Positions 17,366-26,294 of a DNA stretch of 64,000 nucleotides are shown one piece after another. The DNA comes from Marininema halotolerans. Lineage in GTDB: Bacteria > Bacillota > Bacilli > Thermoactinomycetales > DSM-45169. Where the stretch lies: positions 1 through 64,000 of the forward strand of contig NZ_FPAA01000006.1 of the NCBI RefSeq assembly GCF_900116235.1, written 5' to 3'. The position numbers were made by a program, and so were the translations under genes. Numbering within the stretch: the stretch's first letter is position 1; each line of letters starts with the position of its first letter. Under the pieces are notes generated by a model that had not been told where the DNA came from, made no database searches, and saw only the letters and a list, made by a program, of their open reading frames with translations.

Positions 17366-18217
17366 ATGGTAATCACCGGAACGGTTGGAAAGGTGGGGTT
17401 GATCGGTCATCCTGTAGGTCACTCCAAATCACCGGAAATATGGAATGATGCGTTTGAAAATCAAGAAATCCCCTATATTTATCTTCCCTTTGATGTGTCC
17501 ACAGGTGATTTAGGATCAGCGGTATCGGGTTTGAAATCCCTAGGTTTTCGCGGATTTAATGTAACCATTCCACACAAAGTCTCAGTGATGAATTTTCTTG
17601 ATGAAATCGAAGAAGAAGCAGTGGAGATTGGGGCGGTAAACACCGTCATCAATGATGGTGGACGATTGATTGGAACGAATACAGATGGGGAAGGCTATAT
17701 TCAATCTTTGCAGAGTGAGACAGGGTTGACGCTCGCAGGACAACACATCGTATTGCTTGGAGCAGGCGGGGCTGCGCGTGCAGTGGGAACGGCACTTGCT
17801 AAAGCGGGGGCTGCACAGATTACCATAGCCAACCGAACGATGGATAAAGCAGAAGCATTGGCTTCACGGTTACAAAGATGGACTCGGACGAATGCGATTT
17901 TGCTGGAACAGATCGCGTCACCGTTACAGGATGCATCGTTACTTGTACAAACGACATCCGTAGGGATGTCACCCAATAAAGAAGCCTGTCCAATTGATCC
18001 CGAACTTTTACATTCGGACCTTTTGGTTAGTGATTTGATTTATCATCCTCGGCAAACTCGACTCCTAAAGGAAGCAAAAATACGGGGCGCTCGTGTTCAT
18101 AGTGGATTGGGAATGCTTGTTCACCAAGCGGCACTTGCCTACCAACGATGGATAGGCAAAGATGCACCCATCAAGCAAATGATGGAAACCTTAGATCAGT
18201 CTTTAAAAAATGAGTGA
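17366..18217 (+). CDS. aroE: Shikimate dehydrogenase
   Basis: About 283 aa. Reduces 3-dehydroshikimate with NADPH in aromatic amino acid synthesis. Substrate loop GHSKSPEIWNDAF, catalytic Lys in NVTIPHKVSVM and Asp in NTDGEGYI, Rossmann loop GAGGAARAV, NADP-binding NRTMDKA. ATG 17366 is preferred, with GGGGGG just upstream; ATG 17354 is the alternative. In Bacillus yqeI (YhbY) follows aroE, but here nadD starts inside the aroE end. Confidence 0.93.
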   Translation: MVITGTVGKVGLIGHPVGHSKSPEIWNDAFENQEIPYIYLPFDVSTGDLGSAVSGLKSLGFRGFNVTIPHKVSVMNFLDEIEEEAVEIGAVNTVINDGGRLIGTNTDGEGYIQSLQSETGLTLAGQHIVLLGAGGAARAVGTALAKAGAAQITIANRTMDKAEALASRLQRWTRTNAILLEQIASPLQDASLLVQTTSVGMSPNKEACPIDPELLHSDLLVSDLIYHPRQTRLLKEAKIRGARVHSGLGMLVHQAALAYQRWIGKDAPIKQMMETLDQSLKNE

Positions 18218-18854
18218 TATGAGTGATGGGATGGGAAAGGTAAGGAACAATGAAGGAAAGCGGATAGGAATATTCGGAGGAACCTTTGATCCGATTCATA
18301 TTGGCCATCTTATCATGGCCGAGCAAGCTCGGGTCGCAGAGGATCTAGAGGAAATATGGTTTGTTCCAGCAAATATTCCTCCGCACAAACAAGGACCCAT
18401 GGTGGATGCAAAACATCGGTTGGCCATGGTTGAAAAGGCTGTTATGGATCACCCGTTCTTTTTTGTTTCACGAGTGGAATTCAATCGAGATGGCCCTTCT
18501 TATACAGTGGATACTTTGATATCCTTAGGGGACACCTATCCTAACGATGAGTTTTACTTGATTATGGGGGCCGATATGGTACTCCATTTATCTAAATGGC
18601 ATCGGGTAGAGGAGATCCTTAACAGAGTATCCATCATTGGGCTTTTACGCCCTGGATACGCGTTAGATCAACGTCAACTCTCTTCCAATATTAAAAACCG
18701 TCTCACGCTGGTTAATGAGGGTGTGAAGGTGGATATATCCTCTTCCCACTTGCGCGAACGATTGATTCAAGGAAAATCGGTACGGTATCTTATCCCTGAT
18801 TCTGTGCGATTGTATTTGGAGGAGAATCATCTTTATGGATGGAATGAATCTTAA
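18210..18854 (+). CDS. nadD: Nicotinate mononucleotide adenylyltransferase
   Basis: 214 aa as read from ATG 18210; ATG 18219 or 18231 are also possible. The nucleotidylyltransferase motif GIFGGTFDPIHIGHL and the C-terminal SSSHLRERL are diagnostic. It forms deamido-NAD from NaMN and ATP. The start overlaps the aroE stop by 8 nt and the end overlaps yqeK by 20 nt, so the operon is tightly coupled. Confidence 0.94.
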   Translation: MSDMSDGMGKVRNNEGKRIGIFGGTFDPIHIGHLIMAEQARVAEDLEEIWFVPANIPPHKQGPMVDAKHRLAMVEKAVMDHPFFFVSRVEFNRDGPSYTVDTLISLGDTYPNDEFYLIMGADMVLHLSKWHRVEEILNRVSIIGLLRPGYALDQRQLSSNIKNRLTLVNEGVKVDISSSHLRERLIQGKSVRYLIPDSVRLYLEENHLYGWNES

Positions 18855-19404
18855 ACAAATCGTCAAGGATGAACTTAATCGGAGTCGCTTTGAGCATACG
18901 GAAAGGGTAGTGGATACGGCTCTGATCTTGGCAAAACGATTCGGTGCCGATCCAGTAAAAGCAGAACAAGCCGCCCTTCTCCATGACATTTGTAAATGTT
19001 GGTCGGAAGAAAAATTGAAGGAACACATTGTTAGAGGGGATTATCCTAACGATTTACTTCAGTATAATAAAGAATTATGGCATGCTCCTGTGGGAGCTTA
19101 TGTGGTGCAAAAAGATTTAGGAATTGTGGACAAGGAAGTTTTGGATGCAATCTGTTATCATACCTCGGGTCGGCCGCATATGACTTTATTAGACAAAGTG
19201 ATTTTTGTGGCCGATTATATGGAGCCAGCCCGACGTTTCCCAGGCGTGGAAGAAGTAAGGCAATTGGCTGAGTCAGATCTTGACCGAGCCCTTTTAAAGT
19301 CCTTGGACAATACATTGTTGTTTCTCATTCAGAAGGGGATGACTGTATATCCACTCACCTTGTCCGCCCGAAATAATATGGTGGAACAAGTCCATCAATC
19401 TTAA
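18835..19404 (+). CDS. yqeK: HD-domain Ap4A hydrolase YqeK
   Basis: 189 aa HD-domain protein: FEHTERV, LLHDICK (the HD pair near residue 50), HAPVGAYV, YHTSGRP, ADYMEP. Family members symmetrically hydrolyse diadenosine tetraphosphate to ADP. GGAGGA lies 11 nt before ATG 18835, inside the nadD end. Confidence 0.92.
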   Translation: MDGMNLKQIVKDELNRSRFEHTERVVDTALILAKRFGADPVKAEQAALLHDICKCWSEEKLKEHIVRGDYPNDLLQYNKELWHAPVGAYVVQKDLGIVDKEVLDAICYHTSGRPHMTLLDKVIFVADYMEPARRFPGVEEVRQLAESDLDRALLKSLDNTLLFLIQKGMTVYPLTLSARNNMVEQVHQS

Positions 19405-19421
19405 CCTGAGGAGGAATCTCT

Positions 19422-19763
19422 TTGAACCTGGTGGAAATCGCACAATCAGCGGCCGCTGCTGCCGAAGAGAAAAAAGCCCAACGGGTCACGATCCTCGATA
19501 TTCGAGGCATATCTGCTTTTGCGGATTACTTCGTCGTCTGCCATGGAAATTCACAAAAGCAGGTGCAGGCGATTGCTGATGCTGTGAAGGAGCGTATGGC
19601 AGAGGAAAATGTGACACTGAAAGGGATGGAAGGTTTTCGTGAAGCACGGTGGGTGCTAATCGATATCGGTGATGTGGTGGTCCATGTCTTCCACAAGGAT
19701 GAGCGGGATTTCTACGATTTAGAAAGACTATGGGGCGATGCAGCGGAAGTGACGGCTCAATAG
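19422..19763 (+). CDS. rsfS: Ribosome silencing factor RsfS
   Basis: 113 aa, RsfS/Iojap family. AAEEKKAQRVTILDIRG, ADYFVVCHGNS, GFREARWVLIDIGDVVVHVF and FYDLERLW are family landmarks. It binds ribosomal protein L14 and blocks subunit joining in starvation. TTG start with AGGAGG upstream. Last gene of the yqeG operon; the leuS T-box unit begins about 30 nt later. Confidence 0.94.
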   Translation: MNLVEIAQSAAAAAEEKKAQRVTILDIRGISAFADYFVVCHGNSQKQVQAIADAVKERMAEENVTLKGMEGFREARWVLIDIGDVVVHVFHKDERDFYDLERLWGDAAEVTAQ

Positions 19764-19795
19764 GAAGATTGTGGACCAAAAGATGATAAAAGTCG

Positions 19796-19825
19796 TTGAC
19801 ACATGGTTATACTGTTTCATATAAT
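19796..19825 (+). promoter_or_regulatory. Sigma-A promoter of leuS
   Basis: TTGACA, 18-bp spacer, TATAAT. It drives the T-box leader. Confidence 0.85.
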
Positions 19826-19839
19826 GTAAATTAAATTAT

Positions 19840-20125
19840 TGAACCATAACGGCGATGGTGGGGAGTAGTACCTTGATCCATTCTGAAACCAGAGAGTCAG
19901 TGATTGGGTGAAAGCTGACCGGAATCTTAAGGGAACTCGCCTCACCGCTTTGCAGAGGAACAAGCGTGTCGCCTTCAGTACTCTGTAACGATTCATCCTC
20001 GATATCGGATTCTCCAAGAGCGAGCATTTTTTCAAATGCTAATCAGGGTGGTACCGCGGGAATTAGATCATGTGATCCAACCTCTCGTCCCTAGTGAACA
20101 TAAGCTGGGGGCGGGAGGTTTTATA
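19840..20125 (+). ncRNA. T-box riboswitch, leucine (leuS leader)
   Basis: The T-box sequence AGGGTGGTACCGCG (20045-20058) precedes a terminator, AACCTCTCGTCCC paired with GGGGGCGGGAGGTT and T residues (20079-20124). The Stem I specifier is probably CTC (19936-19938) in the context gaaCTCgc, a leucine codon agreeing with the downstream gene. Uncharged tRNA-Leu would allow read-through. Confidence 0.93.
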
Positions 20126-20151
20126 TTTGTCAAAGCAATGGAGGATTTTCT

Positions 20152-22617
20152 ATGAAAAAGTATACACCGTCTGCGATTGAGCCCCACTGGCAAGCAGTGT
20201 GGGCGGAAAATAAGGCCTATCAAGCCTCAGAAGCGAAGGATAAGCCAACGTTTTACGCTTTAGAGATGTTTCCTTATCCCTCGGGTGAAGGTCTGCACAT
20301 GGGACATGTTCGTAACTATGCCATCGGCGATGTATTGGCTCGTTTTAAAGGGATGAGTGGCTATCGGGTACTGCATCCCATGGGAGCAGATGCTTTTGGG
20401 CTTCCAGCGGAAAATGCTGCAATTCAACGGGGAGTTAACCCCAGAGAATGGACCCTTAAGAATATGGAACGAATTCGCACAGAACAGTCCCGTTTAGGGA
20501 ATGCCTATGACTGGGATCGCTATGTAGGGACCTGTACCCCTGAATACTATCAATTTACCCAATGGTTATTTTTGCTCTTTTACGAGCGTGGATTGGCCTA
20601 TCGTAAAAAAGGGGCAGTAAATTGGTGTCCACAATGTGCCACCGTACTTGCTAATGAACAGGTTGAGGATGGTTTATGTTGGCGCTGTGATTCAGAGGTC
20701 GTAAAAAAGGACCTGGAACAGTGGTACTTAAAAATAACGGACTATGCTGATCGCTTGCTTTCCGGGATCGATGAGTTGACCGAATGGCCAGATAAAGTAC
20801 GTGCTATGCAACGAAATTGGATTGGAAAGAGTGAGGGAGCACGTGTTACCTTTACCATCCCGGAATTAGAGAATGAATCGGTCCCCGTCTTTACAACGCG
20901 TCCAGACACTTTGTATGGTGTTAGTTATATGGTGTTGGCTCCAGAACATCCTTTGGTCCCGCAATTAATTGCTGGTAAACCCAATGAGGCAGTGATTCAC
21001 GAATTTATTGGTCAAATGAAGATGGAAAATGAGCTTTCTCGAACCGGTTCTGATGTGGAGAAAATCGGATATGATACGGGTGCCGTTGCAACACACCCTT
21101 TAACTGGAGAAGCGATTCCGATTTGGGTAGCCAACTATGTATTAATGGATTATGGGACGGGTGCGGTCATGGGTGTACCTGCGCATGATGAGCGCGACTT
21201 CCAGTTTGCATCCAAATACGCATTGCCCATTCTGCCGGTCATCCTCCCACCGGATCAAACAGAAGTACTCGAAGGAGAATGGAAGGAAGCCTTTGCAGAG
21301 GAAGGAACACTGGTTCACTCCGGTCCCTTTGATGGCATGAATAACCGTAAAGCGATTTCAGCGATTGCGGATCATCTTGAGGAAATCGGGAAGGGTGGAA
21401 AAACAACCTCTTATCGCCTGCGCGATTGGCTCATCTCTCGCCAACGGTACTGGGGATGCCCGATTCCTATCGTTTATTGTGATACCTGTGGTGTTGTCCC
21501 CATCCCCAAAGAAGATCTTCCTGTTGTTTTACCTGAGGATGTTACTTTTGATGGGAAATCCAACCCACTAGCGACATCGGAGAGCTTCCGTTACACTCCT
21601 TGCCCTTCATGTGGAAAAGAAGCCCGGCGGGAGACGGATACCATGGATACCTTCATCGATTCTTCATGGTATTTCCTCCGTTATACGGATCCAAATAACA
21701 AAGAGCTCCCTTTTTCACCCGAGAAAGCAAACGAATGGATGGCAGTGGACGATTATATTGGAGGAGTCGAACATGCGGTTCTCCATCTGTTGTATTCCCG
21801 CTTTGTGACAAAGGTGCTCCATGATGCAGAGATGTTAAAAGTCGATGAACCCTTTAAACGGTTGTTTACGCTCGGCATGGTGTTAAAAGACGGCTCGAAA
21901 ATGTCTAAATCCAAAGGGAATGTGGTTTCTCCAATAGAAATCATCGAAAAGTATGGTGCAGATACGGCACGGTTGTTTGTTCTCTTTGCTGCACCAGCAG
22001 ATGGTGAATTGGATTGGAACGATGCAGGTGTCGATGGAATTTTTCGCTTCTTGAATCGGGTATGGCGGATGGCTCAGCAACACGCGGACCTTGTCCGAGA
22101 AAAGCCCGAGGGTAAACTAGAGGATCGTGTTGCCCAAGGGTTAAATCGCCTTCTTCATCAAACGGTAAAAAAAGTAACAACGGATGCAGGCGATCGTTAT
22201 CAATTTAACACGGCAATCAGTGCAATTATGGAATTAGTGAATGGCATCTATGCTTACCCAGCTGAAGGCGATCGTGGTGTCTTAGCAGAAGCTGTGGAAA
22301 AAACGATTCTGATGCTTGCTCCATTTGTTCCTCACATCGCGGAAGAACTGTGGCATGACTTTGGGTATCAAGGAAGTATCCATGATGGCTCATGGCCAAC
22401 GTATGATGAAAAGGCACTTGTTCTGGATGAGGTAGAAATTGTTGTGCAGATCAATGGGAAAGTGCGCCATAAAGCGGTGCTAGCTGCCTCGTTAGATAAA
22501 ACGAGTATTGAAAAAACCATTCTCGCCGAAGAAAAAGTTCAAGATTTAATTGAAGGGAAAACGATTCGCAAAGTTATCGTCGTTCCTGGTAAATTAGTCA
22601 ATATCGTTGTGCAATAA
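20152..22617 (+). CDS. leuS: Leucyl-tRNA synthetase
   Basis: 821 aa, full-length class I synthetase. HIGH-type motif PYPSGEGLHMGHVRNY near residue 40, zinc-type cysteines WCPQC and CWRC near 160-180, the CP1 editing domain (TTRPDTLYGVSYMVLAPEHP, and GAVMGVPAHDERDF near 340), and KMSKSKGN near 585. Controlled by the T-box upstream. AAUGGAGGA-type SD before the ATG. Confidence 0.97.
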   Translation: MKKYTPSAIEPHWQAVWAENKAYQASEAKDKPTFYALEMFPYPSGEGLHMGHVRNYAIGDVLARFKGMSGYRVLHPMGADAFGLPAENAAIQRGVNPREWTLKNMERIRTEQSRLGNAYDWDRYVGTCTPEYYQFTQWLFLLFYERGLAYRKKGAVNWCPQCATVLANEQVEDGLCWRCDSEVVKKDLEQWYLKITDYADRLLSGIDELTEWPDKVRAMQRNWIGKSEGARVTFTIPELENESVPVFTTRPDTLYGVSYMVLAPEHPLVPQLIAGKPNEAVIHEFIGQMKMENELSRTGSDVEKIGYDTGAVATHPLTGEAIPIWVANYVLMDYGTGAVMGVPAHDERDFQFASKYALPILPVILPPDQTEVLEGEWKEAFAEEGTLVHSGPFDGMNNRKAISAIADHLEEIGKGGKTTSYRLRDWLISRQRYWGCPIPIVYCDTCGVVPIPKEDLPVVLPEDVTFDGKSNPLATSESFRYTPCPSCGKEARRETDTMDTFIDSSWYFLRYTDPNNKELPFSPEKANEWMAVDDYIGGVEHAVLHLLYSRFVTKVLHDAEMLKVDEPFKRLFTLGMVLKDGSKMSKSKGNVVSPIEIIEKYGADTARLFVLFAAPADGELDWNDAGVDGIFRFLNRVWRMAQQHADLVREKPEGKLEDRVAQGLNRLLHQTVKKVTTDAGDRYQFNTAISAIMELVNGIYAYPAEGDRGVLAEAVEKTILMLAPFVPHIAEELWHDFGYQGSIHDGSWPTYDEKALVLDEVEIVVQINGKVRHKAVLAASLDKTSIEKTILAEEKVQDLIEGKTIRKVIVVPGKLVNIVVQ

Positions 22618-22622
22618 CATCC

Positions 22623-22666
22623 AAGAAGCCTTCCCCAATCATTCGGGGAGGCTTCTTGTTTTTTTA
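22623..22666 (+). terminator. Terminator of leuS
   Basis: AAGAAGCCTTCCCC paired with GGGGAGGCTTCTT, followed by a T run. Confidence 0.9.
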
Positions 22667-22754
22667 CTAGACATTTTCGATATTTTTCGATACGATTTCT
22701 ACATAATTGGTAAGTTTATGGAAATGGTTTTTGGGAAGGTACACAGGAATTGAC

Positions 22755-23576
22755 TCAGTGCTCAAAGGATTCCTTTACTTTGACCACGTCATCTTCATAT
22801 TTGGCATGGGTGAGGCGAATTAAACGATTAAACACGGGGCCGATATCCTCATCAAGTAAATCCAACCCCTCTCGGGTAATTCCACCTGGGACAGCGACAC
22901 GCTGCTGTAAGCTTTCAAGGGTAAAACCACCATCGGTTAATAATCGACCGAGTCCAAAGGCCATCTGGGTGACAAGAGATCGGGCGGATTCTAGTGGAAT
23001 TTGAGTCTCTTCGACGGCTGCGTTCGCTAATTTTTCTAACAACTTTGCTACAAAAGCAGGTGAGCAACTGGCAAGATCAGAGGCGATTCGTGTGTGATGT
23101 TCTTCAATAACTAAGGGACGGCTAATTGCAGAAAAAAGATCCCATAATTGCTCTCGGTCATCGGTGGTGAGTCGAGAGCCAGGAATAAATAGGGAGTTCC
23201 CTGCTTGAACAGCCTGGGTAATGCTGGGGATGATTTTAGCGATTTTACCAGGGAGCCATTCTTCGAGATCGCGTATCATGACGGGACTGGTGATGGAGAC
23301 AATAATTTGATCCGCTCGTACCTCCTCTTTAATTTCATCCAAGACGGCTCTAAATTCCTTCGGTTTGATGCAAAGAAAAAAACAATGGGTTTGCGAAACT
23401 AATTCGCGATTGCAAGAGGCGATTGAAAGGCCGGGGTATTTGTTTGCTAAATATTCCGCTTTTGATCGCGTGCGATTACTGATGAGAATGTCGCTGGGTA
23501 ATAGACGGCCGGATTGAATAAATGACTCAACAAGTGTGCCTCCCATACTTCCAGTGCCGATAAAGCCCACCGTCAT
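22755..23576 (-). CDS. comER: ComER, pyrroline-5-carboxylate reductase-like competence-locus protein
   Basis: 273 aa. NAD(P)-binding start VGFIGTGSMGGTLVESF; CIKPKEFRAVLDEI; IIPSITQAVQAGNSLFIPG; C-terminal GGITREGLDLLDE corresponds to the ProC signature. It is divergent from comEA exactly as in Bacillus, which supports ComER rather than housekeeping ProC. In Bacillus ComER has been linked to entry into sporulation and biofilm formation rather than to DNA uptake itself. Confidence 0.88.
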   Translation of the reverse strand: MTVGFIGTGSMGGTLVESFIQSGRLLPSDILISNRTRSKAEYLANKYPGLSIASCNRELVSQTHCFFLCIKPKEFRAVLDEIKEEVRADQIIVSITSPVMIRDLEEWLPGKIAKIIPSITQAVQAGNSLFIPGSRLTTDDREQLWDLFSAISRPLVIEEHHTRIASDLASCSPAFVAKLLEKLANAAVEETQIPLESARSLVTQMAFGLGRLLTDGGFTLESLQQRVAVPGGITREGLDLLDEDIGPVFNRLIRLTHAKYEDDVVKVKESFEH

Positions 23577-23700
23577 CGATTTTCCCTCCTTAGCCAGTCG
23601 TAAGGATCCTTCATCTGCATTTATGGTTATGGTTCATCGTTAAAGAATATGATGACGGAGGTTTCTCTTTTTATATCGGACATGGAGAGGAGAAAGAACG

Positions 23701-24354
23701 ATGTGGGACAATCAATGGACTTCCCGAGAGAAAAAATTGGCCGGGGTTATGGGTGTGCTCGTTCTAATCATGGTAGGCTTTTTCGTAATGAGGGATTGGA
23801 CAGGAACGAAGTCAACTGAGGGAGAATGGAAAACGTATGAGGGGCAGTTAGCAAAGAAAAAATCAGAGAAAGAGTCAAGTCCTCCCGTAAAACAATCATC
23901 ACCTTCCTCGGCTGAATTGGTTGTGGATGTAAAGGGTGCCGTGAAAAAGCCGGGTGTCTATCATTTGCAAGCCGGTTCCCGAGTGGAGGATGCGGTTAAA
24001 ATCGCAGGAGGTGAAGGTGCTAAAGCAGATATGATACAAGTCAATTTAGCACAGCCATTGACGGATGGCATGGCATTGATTATCCCTCATAAAGGAGAGG
24101 ATTTGTCACAGTCCTTCCTCAACGCAGAAACTAAGAAGAGTAAAACTTCCTCAGGGAACGTGCCCGTTGACTTAAATCAAGCGAGTGTGGAGGATCTTGA
24201 TTCCTTAAATGGGATTGGTCCCGCAAAAGCGGAGGCGATCCTGCGTTATCGTGAAGAACATGGTCCTTTTACTTCGGTGGATCAGCTAAAGGAAGTGCAG
24301 GGAATAGGAGAAAAAACGATCGCATTGTTTAAGAGTCAAGTGACGGTTCATTAA
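23701..24354 (+). CDS. comEA: ComEA, membrane-bound DNA receptor for transformation
   Basis: 217 aa. N-terminal membrane helix (about 14-31), a Ser/Lys-rich linker, a SLBB-like domain (VVDVKGAVKKPGVYHL, about 80-135) and the C-terminal helix-hairpin-helix DNA-binding pair (VDLNQASVEDLDSLNGIG..., with IGPAKAEAIL and VQGIGEKTIAL, about 155-217). It binds incoming double-stranded DNA outside the membrane. A terminator directly follows, so here it is a single-gene unit, unlike the comEA-comEB-comEC operon of Bacillus. Confidence 0.94.
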   Translation: MWDNQWTSREKKLAGVMGVLVLIMVGFFVMRDWTGTKSTEGEWKTYEGQLAKKKSEKESSPPVKQSSPSSAELVVDVKGAVKKPGVYHLQAGSRVEDAVKIAGGEGAKADMIQVNLAQPLTDGMALIIPHKGEDLSQSFLNAETKKSKTSSGNVPVDLNQASVEDLDSLNGIGPAKAEAILRYREEHGPFTSVDQLKEVQGIGEKTIALFKSQVTVH

Positions 24355-24396
24355 AGAGCGATTGAAATCATGTTCATGATTTCAATCGCTCTTTTT
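24354..24396 (+). terminator. Terminator of comEA
   Basis: AAGAGCGATTGAAATCATG and its complement form a nearly perfect 19-bp stem ending in TTTTT. Confidence 0.9.
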
Positions 24397-24442
24397 CGGA
24401 TATAGATAAAGAACGAGGAAATTAAAAGAAAGGTGGAAGAAT

Positions 24443-25930
24443 ATGAATCGTTCGGTTCAATTAGTGATCGTGTTTGGTATGGCAGGATGTCTCTTTCTTT
24501 TTTTTGAGAGTGAACAATCTTGGAGCAATGGGGTCGCAATAGGGTGTTACATCTTACTTTTTCTGATCATCGGGATCGCCATCTTATTAGAAAATCGAGA
24601 GCCTTCTAAAACGATTGCCTGGTGGTTGGCTCTCTTTTTCCTGCCAATAGTGGGTGTACTGCTTTACCTATATACGGGAATCCTCTCTTCGCGTCACTCT
24701 AGTTTCCTGAAAAAGAGACGGGAAGTGATGAGGGCGTTTCAAGAGGATGTGCATCAAAAGGATATCCGTTCCCATGAGTCCGATGATGAAACCTATGGAT
24801 CCCTTCAGAAGATGGTGGAAGGCATCGCGGAAGCTCCGTATCGGAGGCGAGTGTCTGAGTCCGTTTTGGTTAATGGGGATGAAGCCTATGATTGTATTCT
24901 AGAAAATATAAAAAAAGCAAAGCGTTATATTCATATTGAATATTTTGAGTTTAAACCCGATGAGATTGGCGAGAAATGGGCGAATATTCTACAGCAAAAG
25001 GCTGAAGAGGGGGTTGAGGTTCGTTTTATATACGATGCGGTCGGGAGCTTTTCGCTAACGGATCAATTTTTGAAGAAGTTGGAGCGTGCCGGAGCCAAAA
25101 TTTCTCCCTTTTTAACGGTGAAAAAAGGGTTGTTTAGTCAAAAGATCAATTATCGTAACCACCGGAAAATTATCGTGATTGACGGTGAAGTGGGATATAT
25201 GGGAGGGCTAAATGTGGGGGAGGAGTACCTCCTACATTGGCGGGATACCCATATCCGTTTAGAAGGGGAAGCTGTTTTTGATTTGCATCGTGTGTTTATG
25301 GAGGATTGGTATTTTTGTAGTGGAGAATCGCTATTAAAAAGCACTTATGATGAGTTTGCCCAGCAATTACCTGAGGAAGGCACAGGTGGTATGCAAATCA
25401 TTGCTGGTGGACCGGATCGTTCTCAACCCGTTATGCAGGAGCTTTACTTTAAGATGATTACAACAGCACGCCAGAGAGTATGGATTGCAACGCCGTATTT
25501 TGTACCGACAGCCGATATACGTAGAGCGTTACGGACCGCAGCATTAAGTGGAGTGGACGTGCGTATTCTCTTACCAAAATCCTCAGATAGTCAGATGGTT
25601 TATTGGGCGTCATTTTCTTTTATGGAAGAGTTGCTCGAGGCCGGTGTTGCAATTTATCAGTATGAACCAAGTTTTATGCATCATAAAATTGTCATAATCG
25701 ATGATGATGTCGCCTCGATTGGATCCGCTAATCTGGATGTCCGTAGCTTTCAGTTAAACTTTGAAGTGAATGCACTGATGTACCACCGAGAGGGGGTCAA
25801 GGATCTCCAAAGGAATTTTCAAGAGGATCTGAAACAAAGCAGGGTGCTAGAAAAGGATGCTTTCAACCGTCGTCCATGGAGAAATCGTATTCGTGAGTCC
25901 GTTGCACGTTTGTTTACGCCCATCCTGTAA
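24443..25930 (+). CDS. cls: Cardiolipin synthase
   Basis: 495 aa, phospholipase D superfamily. Two N-terminal membrane helices (about 8-23 and 34-75), then HKD motif 1 in NHRKIIVIDGEVGYMGGLN (near 235) and HKD motif 2 in HHKIVIIDDDVASIGSANLD (near 415). It condenses phosphatidylglycerol to cardiolipin at the membrane. AAAGGTGG before the ATG. No hairpin is obvious immediately downstream, so transcription may run into the two tiny genes that follow. Confidence 0.94.
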   Translation: MNRSVQLVIVFGMAGCLFLFFESEQSWSNGVAIGCYILLFLIIGIAILLENREPSKTIAWWLALFFLPIVGVLLYLYTGILSSRHSSFLKKRREVMRAFQEDVHQKDIRSHESDDETYGSLQKMVEGIAEAPYRRRVSESVLVNGDEAYDCILENIKKAKRYIHIEYFEFKPDEIGEKWANILQQKAEEGVEVRFIYDAVGSFSLTDQFLKKLERAGAKISPFLTVKKGLFSQKINYRNHRKIIVIDGEVGYMGGLNVGEEYLLHWRDTHIRLEGEAVFDLHRVFMEDWYFCSGESLLKSTYDEFAQQLPEEGTGGMQIIAGGPDRSQPVMQELYFKMITTARQRVWIATPYFVPTADIRRALRTAALSGVDVRILLPKSSDSQMVYWASFSFMEELLEAGVAIYQYEPSFMHHKIVIIDDDVASIGSANLDVRSFQLNFEVNALMYHREGVKDLQRNFQEDLKQSRVLEKDAFNRRPWRNRIRESVARLFTPIL

Positions 25931-26052
25931 GAGAAAGTTGAAAATAGAGGTTTAAAGGAGAGTGATTACGGATATTTAATAAGTAACAAGATAGAAGAAA
26001 AAAATAGTTAAATATCAATAATAAATTAATAATGATGAAAGGATGAGTGTGT

Positions 26053-26121
26053 ATGTTGAGAAATATATTGGTAATCATAGGAATTGTAGTTGTTGTAATA
26101 TTTGTAATAAACAATATTTAA
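26053..26121 (+). CDS. 22-aa hydrophobic membrane peptide 1
   Basis: M-L-R-N-I-L-VIIGIVVVVIFVINNI: practically one transmembrane helix with a single Arg near the N-terminus. AAAGGA lies about 10 nt upstream. It resembles the next tiny gene (xRxILxVIGxVxxIxxIxN), so the two look like tandem duplicates. Confidence 0.5.
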   Translation: MLRNILVIIGIVVVVIFVINNI

Positions 26122-26147
26122 TCGAAGAAAGGTGAGGAGTACCCTTG

Positions 26148-26213
26148 ATGCGAACAATTCTAATGGTCATTGGTGCCGTAGCGCTCATTATTGCGATTGT
26201 CAACGCTTTGTAA
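26148..26213 (+). CDS. 21-aa hydrophobic membrane peptide 2
   Basis: MRTILMVIGAVALIIAIVNA-L, with a strong SD (AAAGGTGAGGAG) 8 nt before the ATG and a perfect terminator 20 bp after the stop. This argues that it is a real gene rather than chance. Paralogue of the preceding tiny gene. Function unknown; similar size to membrane-protein-associated micropeptides or type I toxin peptides, neither shown. Confidence 0.55.
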   Translation: MRTILMVIGAVALIIAIVNAL

Positions 26214-26232
26214 AACACGCAAACCCATACAT

Positions 26233-26262
26233 AAAACCACGGTGATGCATCACCGTGGTTTT
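26233..26262. terminator. Bidirectional terminator between the micropeptide genes and rocD
   Basis: AAAACCACGGTGATG and its exact complement form a perfect 15-bp-arm palindrome with A/T runs on both sides, serving the convergent units. Confidence 0.88.
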
Positions 26263-26294
26263 GCTTGTTTCTTCTTCTTTATAAAAAATGTGTC

